A stretch of 5,954 nt of DNA. It comes from Planctomycetota bacterium (GTDB lineage Bacteria > Planctomycetota > Phycisphaerae > WQYP01). Within the stretch, counting starts at the first letter, position 1. The number at the start of each line of letters is the position of its first letter. The position numbers were made by a program, and so were the translations under genes. The stretch lies in the NCBI GenBank assembly GCA_021798635.1, contig JAJZGH010000272.1, positions 1 to 5,954 of the forward strand, read 5' to 3'. This document shows positions 1-4,451 of this stretch, in pieces. The notes under the pieces were generated by a model. That model was not told where the DNA came from, ran no database searches, and was given only the letters and a program-made list of their open reading frames with translations.

Positions 1-243
1 ATGGACATTGACCACGCTGAATTTCTGAGCGAAATAATTGTTGTTAAAGCCGCGCTTGGGAAGCCGCCGAAACAGCGGCAAATTTCCGCCTTCCGAACCA
101 AAGGCCGGCCCGCCACCCGCTCGGGCACCGCTGCCCTTGGTGCCGCGACCGGATGTTTTACCATGTCCGCTGCTTTCACCCCGCCCGATACGCTTGCGCT
201 TTTTATGAGCGCCGGCCAAAGCGGTAATTTCATGAATCATCAT
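1..243 (-). CDS. rplO: 50S ribosomal protein L15 (uL15), N-terminal part, cut by window edge
   Basis: L15 is a late-assembling protein of the large subunit that binds 23S rRNA through a long basic N-terminal extension. The first 81 codons are visible. They start [20 protein letters not shown], continue through the Gly/Arg/Lys-rich arm ([23 protein letters not shown] in two overlapping stretches, residues about 21-43) and reach the family hallmark [15 protein letters not shown] (about 56-70). The full protein is usually near 145-150 residues, so a bit more than half is present. The start is the first of two adjacent ATG codons (243-241 and 240-238). A strong AGGAGAT Shine-Dalgarno at 257-251 leaves 7 nt to the first ATG and 10 nt to the second, so the first is preferred. 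The gene follows rpsE directly by 66 nt, where rpmD would stand in E. coli. A bulged hairpin (261-287) sits just before the ribosome binding site. Confidence 0.95.
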   Translation of the reverse strand, partial: MMIHEITALAGAHKKRKRIGRGESSGHGKTSGRGTKGSGARAGGGPAFGSEGGNLPLFRRLPKRGFNNNYFAQKFSVVNVH

Positions 244-260
244 TTTAAATATCTCCTGCC

Positions 261-287
261 GGCGGCGTCGCTTTAATCCGACCCGCC
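261..287 (-). other. Stem-loop before the rplO ribosome binding site
   Basis: On the minus strand, GGCGGGTCG pairs with CGAC-G-CCGCC: nine base pairs with one bulged G, closed by the 8-nt loop GATTAAAG. It ends three nucleotides before the AGGAGAT Shine-Dalgarno of rplO and fills most of the 66-nt rpsE-rplO spacer. No U-run follows, so it is not a terminator. A role in tuning rplO translation or in RNA stability is inference only. The pairing itself can be read directly. Confidence 0.45.
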
Positions 288-309
288 AAATCTAGCAACC
301 CAAGGGCCA

Positions 310-801
310 TCAGCCAACGGTAACGCCGCGGTTCTGCTCAATAACTTCCTTCGTGCGAAGCGATTCCAGGGCCGCCAATGTGGCGCGGCAAAGATTCTTC
401 TTATTGGTGGAACCGTACGCCTTGGTCAACACATCACGAATGCCCACAAGTTCCAGCAACGGCCGGACAAAACGTCCGGCTTTTACGCCCGTTCCGGGGC
501 GGGCCGGCACCAGCTTAATGCGGCTGGCACCAAAGCGACCAAGAACTTCATGCGGAATCGTTCCGCCATTAAGCGAAATTTGCACCATCCGCTTGCGAGC
601 ATCCTTCGTGGCTTTTTCCACGGCTGCGGGAACTTCCTTGGCCTTGGCATATCCCAAACCGAGATTGCCATTGCGGTCTCCCGCGGCTACCAGCGCCTCG
701 AAAGAAAAATTCTTACCGCCCTTAACAACCTTGGCGCTTCGGAATACGCCAACTGTACTGGACTCAAGGCCACGATCTTCATCAAAATTGCGTTCTGCCA
801 T
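310..801 (-). CDS. rpsE: 30S ribosomal protein S5 (uS5)
   Basis: S5 binds 16S rRNA on the solvent side of the small subunit near the mRNA entry path, and affects decoding accuracy and mRNA unwinding. The protein has 163 residues, close to the usual 160-170. The N-terminal double-stranded-RNA-binding-like domain (about 10-75) contains the loop AKVVKGGK (23-30) and the S5 signature GDRNGNLGLGYAKAKEVP (41-58). The C-terminal domain shows TIPHEV (81-86), PARPGTG (99-105) and DVLTKAYGSTN (123-133). E. coli S5 has AGGAMR after the GTG motif; here it is AGRFVR (108-113), so an Arg replaces a Gly. The start ATG (801-799) has only a modest AGGT-type Shine-Dalgarno (811-808). The gene follows rplR by 106 nt, the longest spacer in the window, and precedes rplO by 66 nt with no rpmD between. 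Confidence 0.97.
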   Translation of the reverse strand: MAERNFDEDRGLESSTVGVFRSAKVVKGGKNFSFEALVAAGDRNGNLGLGYAKAKEVPAAVEKATKDARKRMVQISLNGGTIPHEVLGRFGASRIKLVPARPGTGVKAGRFVRPLLELVGIRDVLTKAYGSTNKKNLCRATLAALESLRTKEVIEQNRGVTVG

Positions 802-815
802 AATCGAACCTGTCT

Positions 816-823
816 ATACCTGT
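816..823 (-). repeat. Spacer octamer ACAGGTAT, copy 3 (before rpsE)
   Basis: On the minus strand this spacer contains ACAGGTATAGACAGG shortly before the rpsE start. The octamer ACAGGTAT also occurs in the same orientation in the rplF-rplR and rplE-rpsN spacers. Here it lies 14 nt before the ATG, and a second CAGG follows it closer to the start. It could be an upstream Shine-Dalgarno-like or standby element, or chance. No function is established. Confidence 0.4.
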
Positions 824-857
824 TTTCGGAAACTTAAACAACTCAACATTCATGCCT

Positions 858-879
858 TGCGATCATTTTTATCATCGCA
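858..879 (-). other. Second stem-loop in the rplR-rpsE spacer
   Basis: On the minus strand TGCGAT pairs with ATCGCA (six perfect pairs). Inside there is a G-G mismatch, then two A-U pairs around an AAAA loop. It lies seven nucleotides downstream of the hairpin at 886-906, so the two form a tandem pair in the longest spacer of the window. No U-run follows. Confidence 0.4.
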
Positions 880-885
880 CAAGCC

Positions 886-906
886 GATTCGCCTCACGGG
901 CGAACC
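886..906 (-). other. Stem-loop right after the rplR stop codon
   Basis: On the minus strand GGTTCGCC pairs with GGCGAATC around the loop CGTGA: eight pairs, seven of them Watson-Crick and one G-U. It starts one nucleotide after the rplR TAA (910-908). No run of U follows, so read-through into rpsE is expected. It may protect the upstream message or mark an RNA processing site, but this is inference. Confidence 0.45.
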
Positions 907-907
907 A

Positions 908-1279
908 TTAAAACTGTAAGCCACCTTCGCGTGCGGCATCCGCCAAAGCCTTCACCCGACCATGATAGCGATAGCCACCACGATCAAACGCGACTTTCTC
1001 AATACCCTTTTGCTTGGCCCGTTCGGCAATCTGTTTGCCGATAAGCACCGCGGCTTTCACGTTACCGCCACTGCCGGTGGTACCGCGCAGACTCTTTTCC
1101 AGCGTGTTGGCGGACACCAGCGTTCGCCCGGTGGTATCATCCACGATCTGCACCGAGATATTTTTCAAGCTGCGGAACACCGACAGCCGCGGACGCTGGG
1201 TGGTTCCGCGAACCACACCGCGAATTCGAGCCTTGCGCCGATCCTGGCGTTTTAGTTTAATGGCACTGATTGAACTCAT
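908..1279 (-). CDS. rplR: 50S ribosomal protein L18 (uL18)
   Basis: L18 binds 5S rRNA and, with L5, anchors it in the central protuberance of the large subunit. The protein has 123 residues, within the usual 115-125. A basic N-terminal tail ([14 protein letters not shown], about 8-21) leads into the RNA-binding fold. Diagnostic stretches are RPRLSVFRS (29-37), the [15 protein letters not shown] turn (47-57) and the strongly conserved C-terminal [26 protein letters not shown] (two overlapping stretches within about 98-123). The start ATG (1279-1277) has a good AAGGTG Shine-Dalgarno at 1290-1285, 5 nt upstream. The 101-nt spacer to rplF and the 106-nt spacer to rpsE both carry hairpins. Nothing is missing or broken. 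Confidence 0.97.
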   Translation of the reverse strand: MSSISAIKLKRQDRRKARIRGVVRGTTQRPRLSVFRSLKNISVQIVDDTTGRTLVSANTLEKSLRGTTGSGGNVKAAVLIGKQIAERAKQKGIEKVAFDRGGYRYHGRVKALADAAREGGLQF

Positions 1280-1302
1280 GACTGCACCTTAAGTTTTAAT
1301 TT

Positions 1303-1318
1303 ACGCGGCCGACCGCGT
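1303..1318 (-). other. Stem-loop upstream of the rplR ribosome binding site
   Basis: ACGCGG pairs perfectly with CCGCGT around a UCGG loop on the minus strand. It is followed by an A/U-rich stretch and then the AAGGTG Shine-Dalgarno of rplR (1290-1285), about 12 nt downstream. The stem is GC-rich and should be stable. Leaving the ribosome binding site in an unstructured A/U-rich region behind a hairpin would suit efficient initiation. This role is inference. Confidence 0.4.
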
Positions 1319-1342
1319 CTGAATTCCATTGAACAAAAGTCG

Positions 1343-1350
1343 ATACCTGT
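1343..1350 (-). repeat. Spacer octamer ACAGGTAT, copy 2 (rplF-rplR spacer)
   Basis: The octamer lies in the rplF-rplR spacer, in the context GTGACAGGTATCGAC on the minus strand, 63 nt before the rplR start. That is too far upstream to act as its Shine-Dalgarno. With the copy before rpsN it shares the 9-mer GACAGGTAT (in fact TGACAGGTAT). The copies at 816-823 and 2786-2793 have the same orientation. Confidence 0.4.
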
Positions 1351-1366
1351 CACAGCGACACGGCAA

Positions 1367-1379
1367 CGCCATTATGGCG
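1367..1379 (-). other. Short stem-loop right after the rplF stop codon
   Basis: CGCCA pairs with TGGCG around a UAA loop on the minus strand, starting one nucleotide after the rplF TAA (1383-1381). It has five perfect pairs and no following U-run. Its place immediately after a stop codon matches the hairpins after rplR (886-906) and rplN (3983-4001). It is short enough that chance cannot be excluded. Confidence 0.3.
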
Positions 1380-1380
1380 C

Positions 1381-1935
1381 TTACTTGGCACCGGCACCAG
1401 CGAACTGTTTGCCCGCCTTGCGCTTGACCACTTCGCCAACATAGCGAATACCTTTGCCTAGATACGGCTCGGGCTTGCGCGCCCGGCGGATATCCGCCGC
1501 CAGTTGCCCGACCATCTGTTTATCAGCGCCAGCAATGTTGATGCGTGTGCCTTGGCCTTCAATTTTAACCGCCACACCATCCGGCACGGCAACTTTGATC
1601 TGGTTGGCATAGCCAACCGAAAGCGCGATCACTTTGCCCTGCAATTCAGCCTTGTAACCAACGCCTTGAATTTCCAGATCGGACGTAAAGCCATCTGAAA
1701 CGCCCTTGATCATATTGGCGATCAACATACGAGTCAGACCGTGCACGCTGCGGCTTAGTTTTTCATCATCCGAGCGCTGCACCAGCACCTTACCGGCATC
1801 CATTTTTACCGTTACGTTCGGGTGGTGCTGCAAAGACAGTTTGCCTTTCGGCCCTTCCACACGGATATCACGGCCTTGAACGGCGACTTTTACGTTCGCC
1901 GGGACGGTTACGGGCAATTTTCCAATTCGGCTCAT
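1381..1935 (-). CDS. rplF: 50S ribosomal protein L6 (uL6)
   Basis: L6 lies at the base of the L7/L12 stalk near the factor-binding site, and contacts the sarcin-ricin loop region of 23S rRNA. The protein is 184 residues against a usual 175-185, and has the two repeated alpha/beta domains of the family. Domain 1 begins MSRIGKLPVTVP with VEGPKGKLS at 26-34. Domain 2 begins near 83 with LEIQGVGYKAELQGK (87-101). The C-terminal signature appears as PEPYLGKGIRY (155-165); most bacteria have Lys before the first Gly (YKGKG), so Leu159 is a departure from the usual motif. The tail KRKAGK is basic and typical. The start ATG (1935-1933) has GAGG at 1944-1941, 5 nt upstream. It follows rpsH by 87 nt and precedes rplR by 101 nt. 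Confidence 0.97.
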   Translation of the reverse strand: MSRIGKLPVTVPANVKVAVQGRDIRVEGPKGKLSLQHHPNVTVKMDAGKVLVQRSDDEKLSRSVHGLTRMLIANMIKGVSDGFTSDLEIQGVGYKAELQGKVIALSVGYANQIKVAVPDGVAVKIEGQGTRINIAGADKQMVGQLAADIRRARKPEPYLGKGIRYVGEVVKRKAGKQFAGAGAK

Positions 1936-1969
1936 ATTAACCTCGCCAATGTCGGCACACGAAGGTCAG

Positions 1970-1999
1970 CGGATGTTACAGCCAAAGGCTTGCCATCCG
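1970..1999 (-). other. Stem-internal loop-stem hairpin in the rpsH-rplF spacer
   Basis: On the minus strand CGGATG pairs with CATCCG (six pairs). Above it is an asymmetric internal loop (GCA opposite GTAA), then AGCC pairs with GGCT around a UUU loop. This is the most elaborate hairpin in the window, and it lies between rpsH and rplF. In E. coli, S8 represses the spc operon by binding a hairpin at the rplX-rplE boundary that imitates 16S helix 21, which also has paired arms around an asymmetric internal loop. The likeness is only general, so an S8-binding role is speculation. Confidence 0.4.
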
Positions 2000-2022
2000 G
2001 CCACCCGCAGTTGCCGCAATAA

Positions 2023-2418
2023 TCAATACACTGTCGCCAGTAGCTCGCCACCGATATTCTGCTGGCGGGCCTGACGGTCACTAAGCACTCCACGGCTTGT
2101 GGAGAGTACCACAATACCCATTGAATCTAAAACGCGCGGAAATTCCGTCACGCCGCGATACACCCGGCATCCGGGTTTGCTGACCCGTTGCACATGCTTG
2201 ATCAGCGATTGGCCGTCGGTATTGTACTTGACGGTCAATCGGATCAGGCCCTGCTTGGTTCCATCATCGAGAATGCTGTAATCGACAATGAAACCTTCTT
2301 CTTTAAGTACTCGAGCAATGCCCTCACAGATACGGGAATTTTTTACATCCACCGTTTTATGCCTGGCATGAGCGCCATTTCGCAACCGTGTGAGCATGTC
2401 CGCAATCGTATCGGTCAT
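2023..2418 (-). CDS. rpsH: 30S ribosomal protein S8 (uS8)
   Basis: S8 is a primary 16S rRNA binder that organises the central domain of the small subunit; in E. coli it is also the translational repressor of the spc operon. The 131 residues match the usual 130-132. The protein begins MTDTIADMLTRLRNG, the standard S8 opening. The N-terminal half (about 1-70) is the alpha/beta RNA-binding domain. The S8 signature appears as GIVVLSTSRGVLSDRQAR (101-118), followed by NIGGELLATVY; the last residue is Tyr where E. coli S8 ends in Ala and many others in Trp. The start ATG (2418-2416) has GAGGA at 2427-2423, 4 nt upstream. The gene stands between rpsN (70 nt) and rplF (87 nt), the classical spc position. 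Whether S8 autoregulates here cannot be read from the gene. Confidence 0.97.
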   Translation of the reverse strand: MTDTIADMLTRLRNGAHARHKTVDVKNSRICEGIARVLKEEGFIVDYSILDDGTKQGLIRLTVKYNTDGQSLIKHVQRVSKPGCRVYRGVTEFPRVLDSMGIVVLSTSRGVLSDRQARQQNIGGELLATVY

Positions 2419-2476
2419 GATGTCCTCTTGATTCTGCTTTCGCCGTTCAAATCCAACACTTTAACTTAATAATTCA

Positions 2477-2486
2477 GCCTGTTTCA
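2477..2486 (-). repeat. Spacer decamer TGAAACAGGC, copy 2 (rpsN-rpsH spacer)
   Basis: TGAAACAGGC begins four nucleotides after the rpsN stop codon on the minus strand. An exact copy lies at 2822-2831, shortly after the rplE stop. Both copies therefore sit just downstream of a stop codon in neighbouring spacers. No function is known. The rest of this 70-nt spacer shows no convincing hairpin. Confidence 0.4.
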
Positions 2487-2488
2487 GC

Positions 2489-2758
2489 TTACCAGGAACT
2501 CTTTCTCATTCCCGGAATTTTGCCGTCCGAGGCCAATTGCCGCAGCACAATACGTGATACCCGGAACTTCCGGTAATAGCCACGCCGCCGGCCCGTCAAT
2601 TCGCACCGCCGCGCTAACCGTGTGGCACTGGAATCACGCGGCAACTTGGCCAGAGCCACGTAATTTTTCTCTTTTTTGAGCTTGCGCCGCAATTCGGCGT
2701 ACTGCTCAACCAAAGCCTGTCGCTTTTTAAACCGGTTTTTCCACGCTGTTGTTGCCAT
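2489..2758 (-). CDS. rpsN: 30S ribosomal protein S14 (uS14), long zinc-free type
   Basis: S14 sits in the head of the small subunit next to S3 and S10 and helps assemble the 3' domain of 16S rRNA. At 89 residues this is the longer form without a zinc ribbon. It has one cysteine (Cys52) and none of the paired CxxC motifs of the 61-residue zinc form. The N-terminal helix-rich part ([20 protein letters not shown], 1-20) leads to the conserved C-terminal block: [19 protein letters not shown] (51-69), then [18 protein letters not shown] (72-89), which ends in the family's typical KxSW. The start ATG (2758-2756) has only a weak AGG at 2769-2767, 8 nt upstream. It follows rplE by 90 nt. Its place inside spc suggests it is the housekeeping copy, not a zinc-starvation spare. 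A second copy elsewhere cannot be excluded. Confidence 0.96.
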   Translation of the reverse strand: MATTAWKNRFKKRQALVEQYAELRRKLKKEKNYVALAKLPRDSSATRLARRCELTGRRRGYYRKFRVSRIVLRQLASDGKIPGMRKSSW

Positions 2759-2785
2759 ATTCTACGCCTGACTTAAAAACTCTTA

Positions 2786-2793
2786 ATACCTGT
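2786..2793 (-). repeat. Spacer octamer ACAGGTAT, copy 1 (before rpsN)
   Basis: The octamer lies in the rplE-rpsN spacer in the minus-strand context TTGACAGGTATTAAGAG, 27 nt before the rpsN start. It shares TGACAGGTAT with the rplF-rplR spacer (1343-1350) and ACAGGTAT with the rplR-rpsE spacer (816-823). The first six bases of the context, TTGACA, equal a sigma-70 -35 box, but no suitably spaced -10 box follows. Confidence 0.4.
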
Positions 2794-2806
2794 CAATTCT
2801 TCACAA

Positions 2807-2822
2807 CCGCTGACATCAGCGG
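2807..2822 (-). other. Perfect inverted repeat in the rplE-rpsN spacer
   Basis: CCGCTGA is followed by TG and then TCAGCGG: a perfect 7-nt inverted repeat that can fold as six or seven GC-rich pairs, with two possible G-U pairs further out. It is centred in the 90-nt spacer, and its upstream edge touches the TGAAACAGGC decamer (2822-2831). The downstream sequence TTGTGAAG has no U-run, so this is not an intrinsic terminator. Confidence 0.45.
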
Positions 2823-2831
2823 CCTGTTTCA
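2822..2831 (-). repeat. Spacer decamer TGAAACAGGC, copy 1 (rplE-rpsN spacer)
   Basis: This is an exact copy of the decamer at 2477-2486, here 17 nt after the rplE stop codon and directly before the inverted repeat at 2807-2822. Both copies read TGAAACAGGC on the coding strand. The shared core ACAGG also occurs in the ACAGGTAT octamers, so the two repeats may be variants of one element. The role is unknown. Confidence 0.4.
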
Positions 2832-2848
2832 TCCTGCTTAAAACCGAA

Positions 2849-3592
2849 TCAGCCGGCCTTACGTGCTTTCGCTTCATCCTGATCATGCTGGAACGGCATG
2901 CCCAGGAACTTCAACAAGGCCAATCCACCCTTGTCATCACGGGCGGTCGTCACGATCGTGATCGCCAAGCCCTGATGGAAGGTAACGCGGTCGGTTTGTA
3001 CTTCCGGAAATACCGTCTGTTCGGTCAGGCCAAGGTTATAATTGCCCTGACCGTCGAACGCGTTGGTTCTCAAACCACGGAAGTCCTTCACGCGGGGGAT
3101 GGCCAGCGTGATTAACCGATCCATGAATTCCCACATGCGTTGTCCACGCAGCGTCACTTTGGCGCCGATTTCCATACCCTGCCGCAACTTAAAGTTTGAT
3201 ACGCTCTTGCGGGCCTGGCAAACCACCGCCTTTTGGCCGGCGATTTGCGTTAATTCCTTAATCGCGGCTTCGAGTCGGGGCTTTTCAGTAATCGCTTTGC
3301 CTAATCCGGCGCTGATCACCACTTTGGTAATGCGCGGGATGGCCATACGATTTTTAATGCCCAGTTCCTTAGCGAGAGCCGGTGCGATCTCTTCGTTGTA
3401 GCGTTTGAAGAGCCGCGGGCTGTAGCCTTCCGGAAAAGCCTGGGCCTTGCCGGACTCTACCACTTCAGGGGCAGCTTCTTTTTTGGCGCCGGCCTTCTCC
3501 GCTTTCTTTGCGGATTTGGCGGCCTTGGCGGCCTCAATCTGTTCCGCGGTTGGAGCAGATTTTACTTTCTTTTCTTTTTCTTCTTTTGCCAT
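2849..3592 (-). CDS. rplE: 50S ribosomal protein L5 (uL5) with long N-terminal extension
   Basis: L5 binds 5S rRNA in the central protuberance, contacts the P-site tRNA and forms a bridge to the 30S head. The protein has 247 residues; typical bacterial L5 has about 180. The ordinary L5 domain runs from about 58 to 234: RLFKRYNEEIAPAL (60-73), the signature LTQIAGQKAVVCQARKS (114-130), FKLRQGMEIGAKVTLRG (134-150), DFRGL (160-164), GNYNLGLTEQTVFPE (173-187) and the final LKFLGMPF (227-234). In front is an extension of some 57 residues, almost all Lys, Ala and Glu (such as AKAAKSAKKAEKAGAKK, 22-38), likely helical or disordered. A 13-residue charged tail follows. The frame has no Met between the start (3592-3590) and the core, so the extension belongs to the gene unless a non-ATG start is used. 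GAGG lies 10 nt upstream and a nearer GGA 5 nt upstream. Confidence 0.95.
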   Translation of the reverse strand: MAKEEKEKKVKSAPTAEQIEAAKAAKSAKKAEKAGAKKEAAPEVVESGKAQAFPEGYSPRLFKRYNEEIAPALAKELGIKNRMAIPRITKVVISAGLGKAITEKPRLEAAIKELTQIAGQKAVVCQARKSVSNFKLRQGMEIGAKVTLRGQRMWEFMDRLITLAIPRVKDFRGLRTNAFDGQGNYNLGLTEQTVFPEVQTDRVTFHQGLAITIVTTARDDKGGLALLKFLGMPFQHDQDEAKARKAG

Positions 3593-3635
3593 AATTTCCG
3601 TACCTCTGTATTTTTTGTTTTATCCGGTGGTTGGC

Positions 3636-3965
3636 TTAAGCCCGTCCAACAACGCCCAGATCCGCGCCGGTTTTAGCCGCAACGCGGTGCTTTTGTCCAT
3701 CCCGCACCACAAACTTGACCCGGCACCCTTTATTGGTGGTCGGATCCACCGGTTGAACCTTGCCTAATGGCAACGGAGCCGGCTTTTGGATGCGCCCGCC
3801 CCGGCGGTTGCGTTCGGTTGGGCGGATATGCTTCCATTTGACGTTAATTCCCTCTACCAGCACAAGCTGCTTATCGGGATATACCGCCAACACTTTGCCC
3901 GTGCGGCCACGATCGGCACCCGAGCGAACCATCACCAGATCATCTTTGCGTATACGTGCTGCCAT
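3636..3965 (-). CDS. rplX: 50S ribosomal protein L24 (uL24)
   Basis: L24 is one of two assembly-initiator proteins of the large subunit; it binds the 5' domain of 23S rRNA near the exit tunnel. The 109 residues are slightly more than the usual 100-105. A KOW motif lies near the N-terminus (KDDLVMVRSGADRGRTGKVL, 7-26), followed by VLVEGINVKWKH (35-46) and the basic RGGRIQKPAPLPLGKV (55-70). The VDPTTNKGCRVKF segment (73-85) fits the usual VDPxTxKPTRV, with Gly-Cys in place of Pro-Thr. The start ATG (3965-3963) is 11 nt from an AAGGA at 3981-3977, a rather long spacing. An ATG inside that AAGGATGG reads only ATG-GTC-TGA and cannot be the start. The gene lies 36 nt after rplN and 43 nt before rplE. 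Confidence 0.96.
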   Translation of the reverse strand: MAARIRKDDLVMVRSGADRGRTGKVLAVYPDKQLVLVEGINVKWKHIRPTERNRRGGRIQKPAPLPLGKVQPVDPTTNKGCRVKFVVRDGQKHRVAAKTGADLGVVGRA

Positions 3966-3982
3966 AATTCAGACCATCCTTC

Positions 3983-4001
3983 AACGGCACTCTGCGCCGC
4001 T
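3983..4001 (-). other. Stem-loop right after the rplN stop codon
   Basis: On the minus strand AGCGGCGC pairs with GTGCCGTT around an AGA loop: eight pairs including two G-U. It begins at the nucleotide after the rplN TAA (4004-4002) and ends two nucleotides before the AAGGA of rplX. It fills half of the 36-nt spacer. No U-run follows. Confidence 0.4.
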
Positions 4002-4388
4002 TTAAACTACTTCGCTGGCCAGCGATACAATTTTCATAAAGTTCTTTTCCCGCAGTTCTCGGGCGACCGCCCCGAAAATGCGTGTGCCGCGCGGGGCACT
4101 TTCATTATCCACCAGAACCGCGGCATTACGGTCAAAGCGAACATAACTGCCGTCGGCACGCCGGATCGGCTGGCTGGTGCGGACAATAACCGCTTTGGCG
4201 ACCTCGCCCTTTTTTACATCGCCATTGGGCATCGCCTTTTTTACAGCTACGACAATTAAATCACCGACATTGGCGGTTTTGCGGGTAAATTTTCCGCGGG
4301 CCGTCGAGCCGCCGAGGACTTTAATGCACATGACCTGCTTGGCCCCTGTGTTATCCGCGACATCCAGTCTTGTCTGTTGTTGAATCAT
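4002..4388 (-). CDS. rplN: 50S ribosomal protein L14 (uL14)
   Basis: L14 lies at the subunit interface of the large subunit and contacts 16S rRNA helix 14; it is also the usual docking point of the silencing factor RsfS. The protein has 128 residues against 122-123 in most bacteria. It begins [17 protein letters not shown], the standard L14 opening, and carries the L14 signature from AVIV (66-69) through DG (79-80) and F-DRN (85-88) to VL. It ends [26 protein letters not shown] (two overlapping stretches within 103-128). By comparison with recalled E. coli L14, the extra length is about six residues in the loop after GGS (28-37, [10 protein letters not shown]), with one residue lost later. 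The start ATG (4388-4386) has GGTGA at 4396-4392, only 3 nt upstream. It is the first gene of the spc half and follows rpsQ by 63 nt. Confidence 0.97.
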   Translation of the reverse strand: MIQQQTRLDVADNTGAKQVMCIKVLGGSTARGKFTRKTANVGDLIVVAVKKAMPNGDVKKGEVAKAVIVRTSQPIRRADGSYVRFDRNAAVLVDNESAPRGTRIFGAVARELREKNFMKIVSLASEVV

Positions 4389-4412
4389 GTTTCACCAGTC
4401 CGTTAAGGTCCA

Positions 4413-4429
4413 GCCGTTTTAACAACGGC
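4413..4429 (-). other. Stem-loop in the rpsQ-rplN spacer
   Basis: GCCGTT pairs perfectly with AACGGC around the loop GTTAA on the minus strand. A second AACGG at 4404-4400, nearer the rplN start, could compete for the same left arm, so two mutually exclusive pairings are possible. The spacer lies at the S10-spc junction, where E. coli has a separate spc promoter and S10 terminator. No such promoter or U-run is seen here. Confidence 0.4.
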
Positions 4430-4451
4430 GGCAAAAATTCCATAAACCCTG

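Noticed and set aside
886..906. Intrinsic terminator after rplR
   Set aside because: The stem is good, but CGGCUUGUGCG follows where a U-run is needed, and rpsE and rplO continue the operon.
353..919. Plus-strand open frame of 188 codons opposite rpsE
   Set aside because: S5 is unmistakable on the minus strand. The antisense frame has no family likeness and runs into the rpsE-rplR spacer and the end of rplR.
2445..2460. tRNA T-loop-like sequence TTCAAATCC in the rpsN-rpsH spacer, plus strand
   Set aside because: The flanking bases do not form a T-stem, there is no acceptor or anticodon arm, and the spacer is only 70 nt.
2759..2796. Possible sigma-70 promoter before rpsN (TTGACA with TAGAAT on the minus strand)
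   Set aside because: The two boxes are 26 nt apart, far from the 16-18 nt needed, and TAGAAT overlaps the start codon region. No -10 box lies at the right distance.
3593..3635. E. coli-like S8 operator at the rplX-rplE boundary
   Set aside because: The spacer is A-rich with no stable hairpin; the palindrome GGCTTAAGCC around the rplX stop leaves only three pairs once a loop is allowed.
3967..3979. Upstream start for rplX inside AAGGATGG
   Set aside because: That ATG reads ATG-GTC-TGA and stops at once, out of frame with L24.
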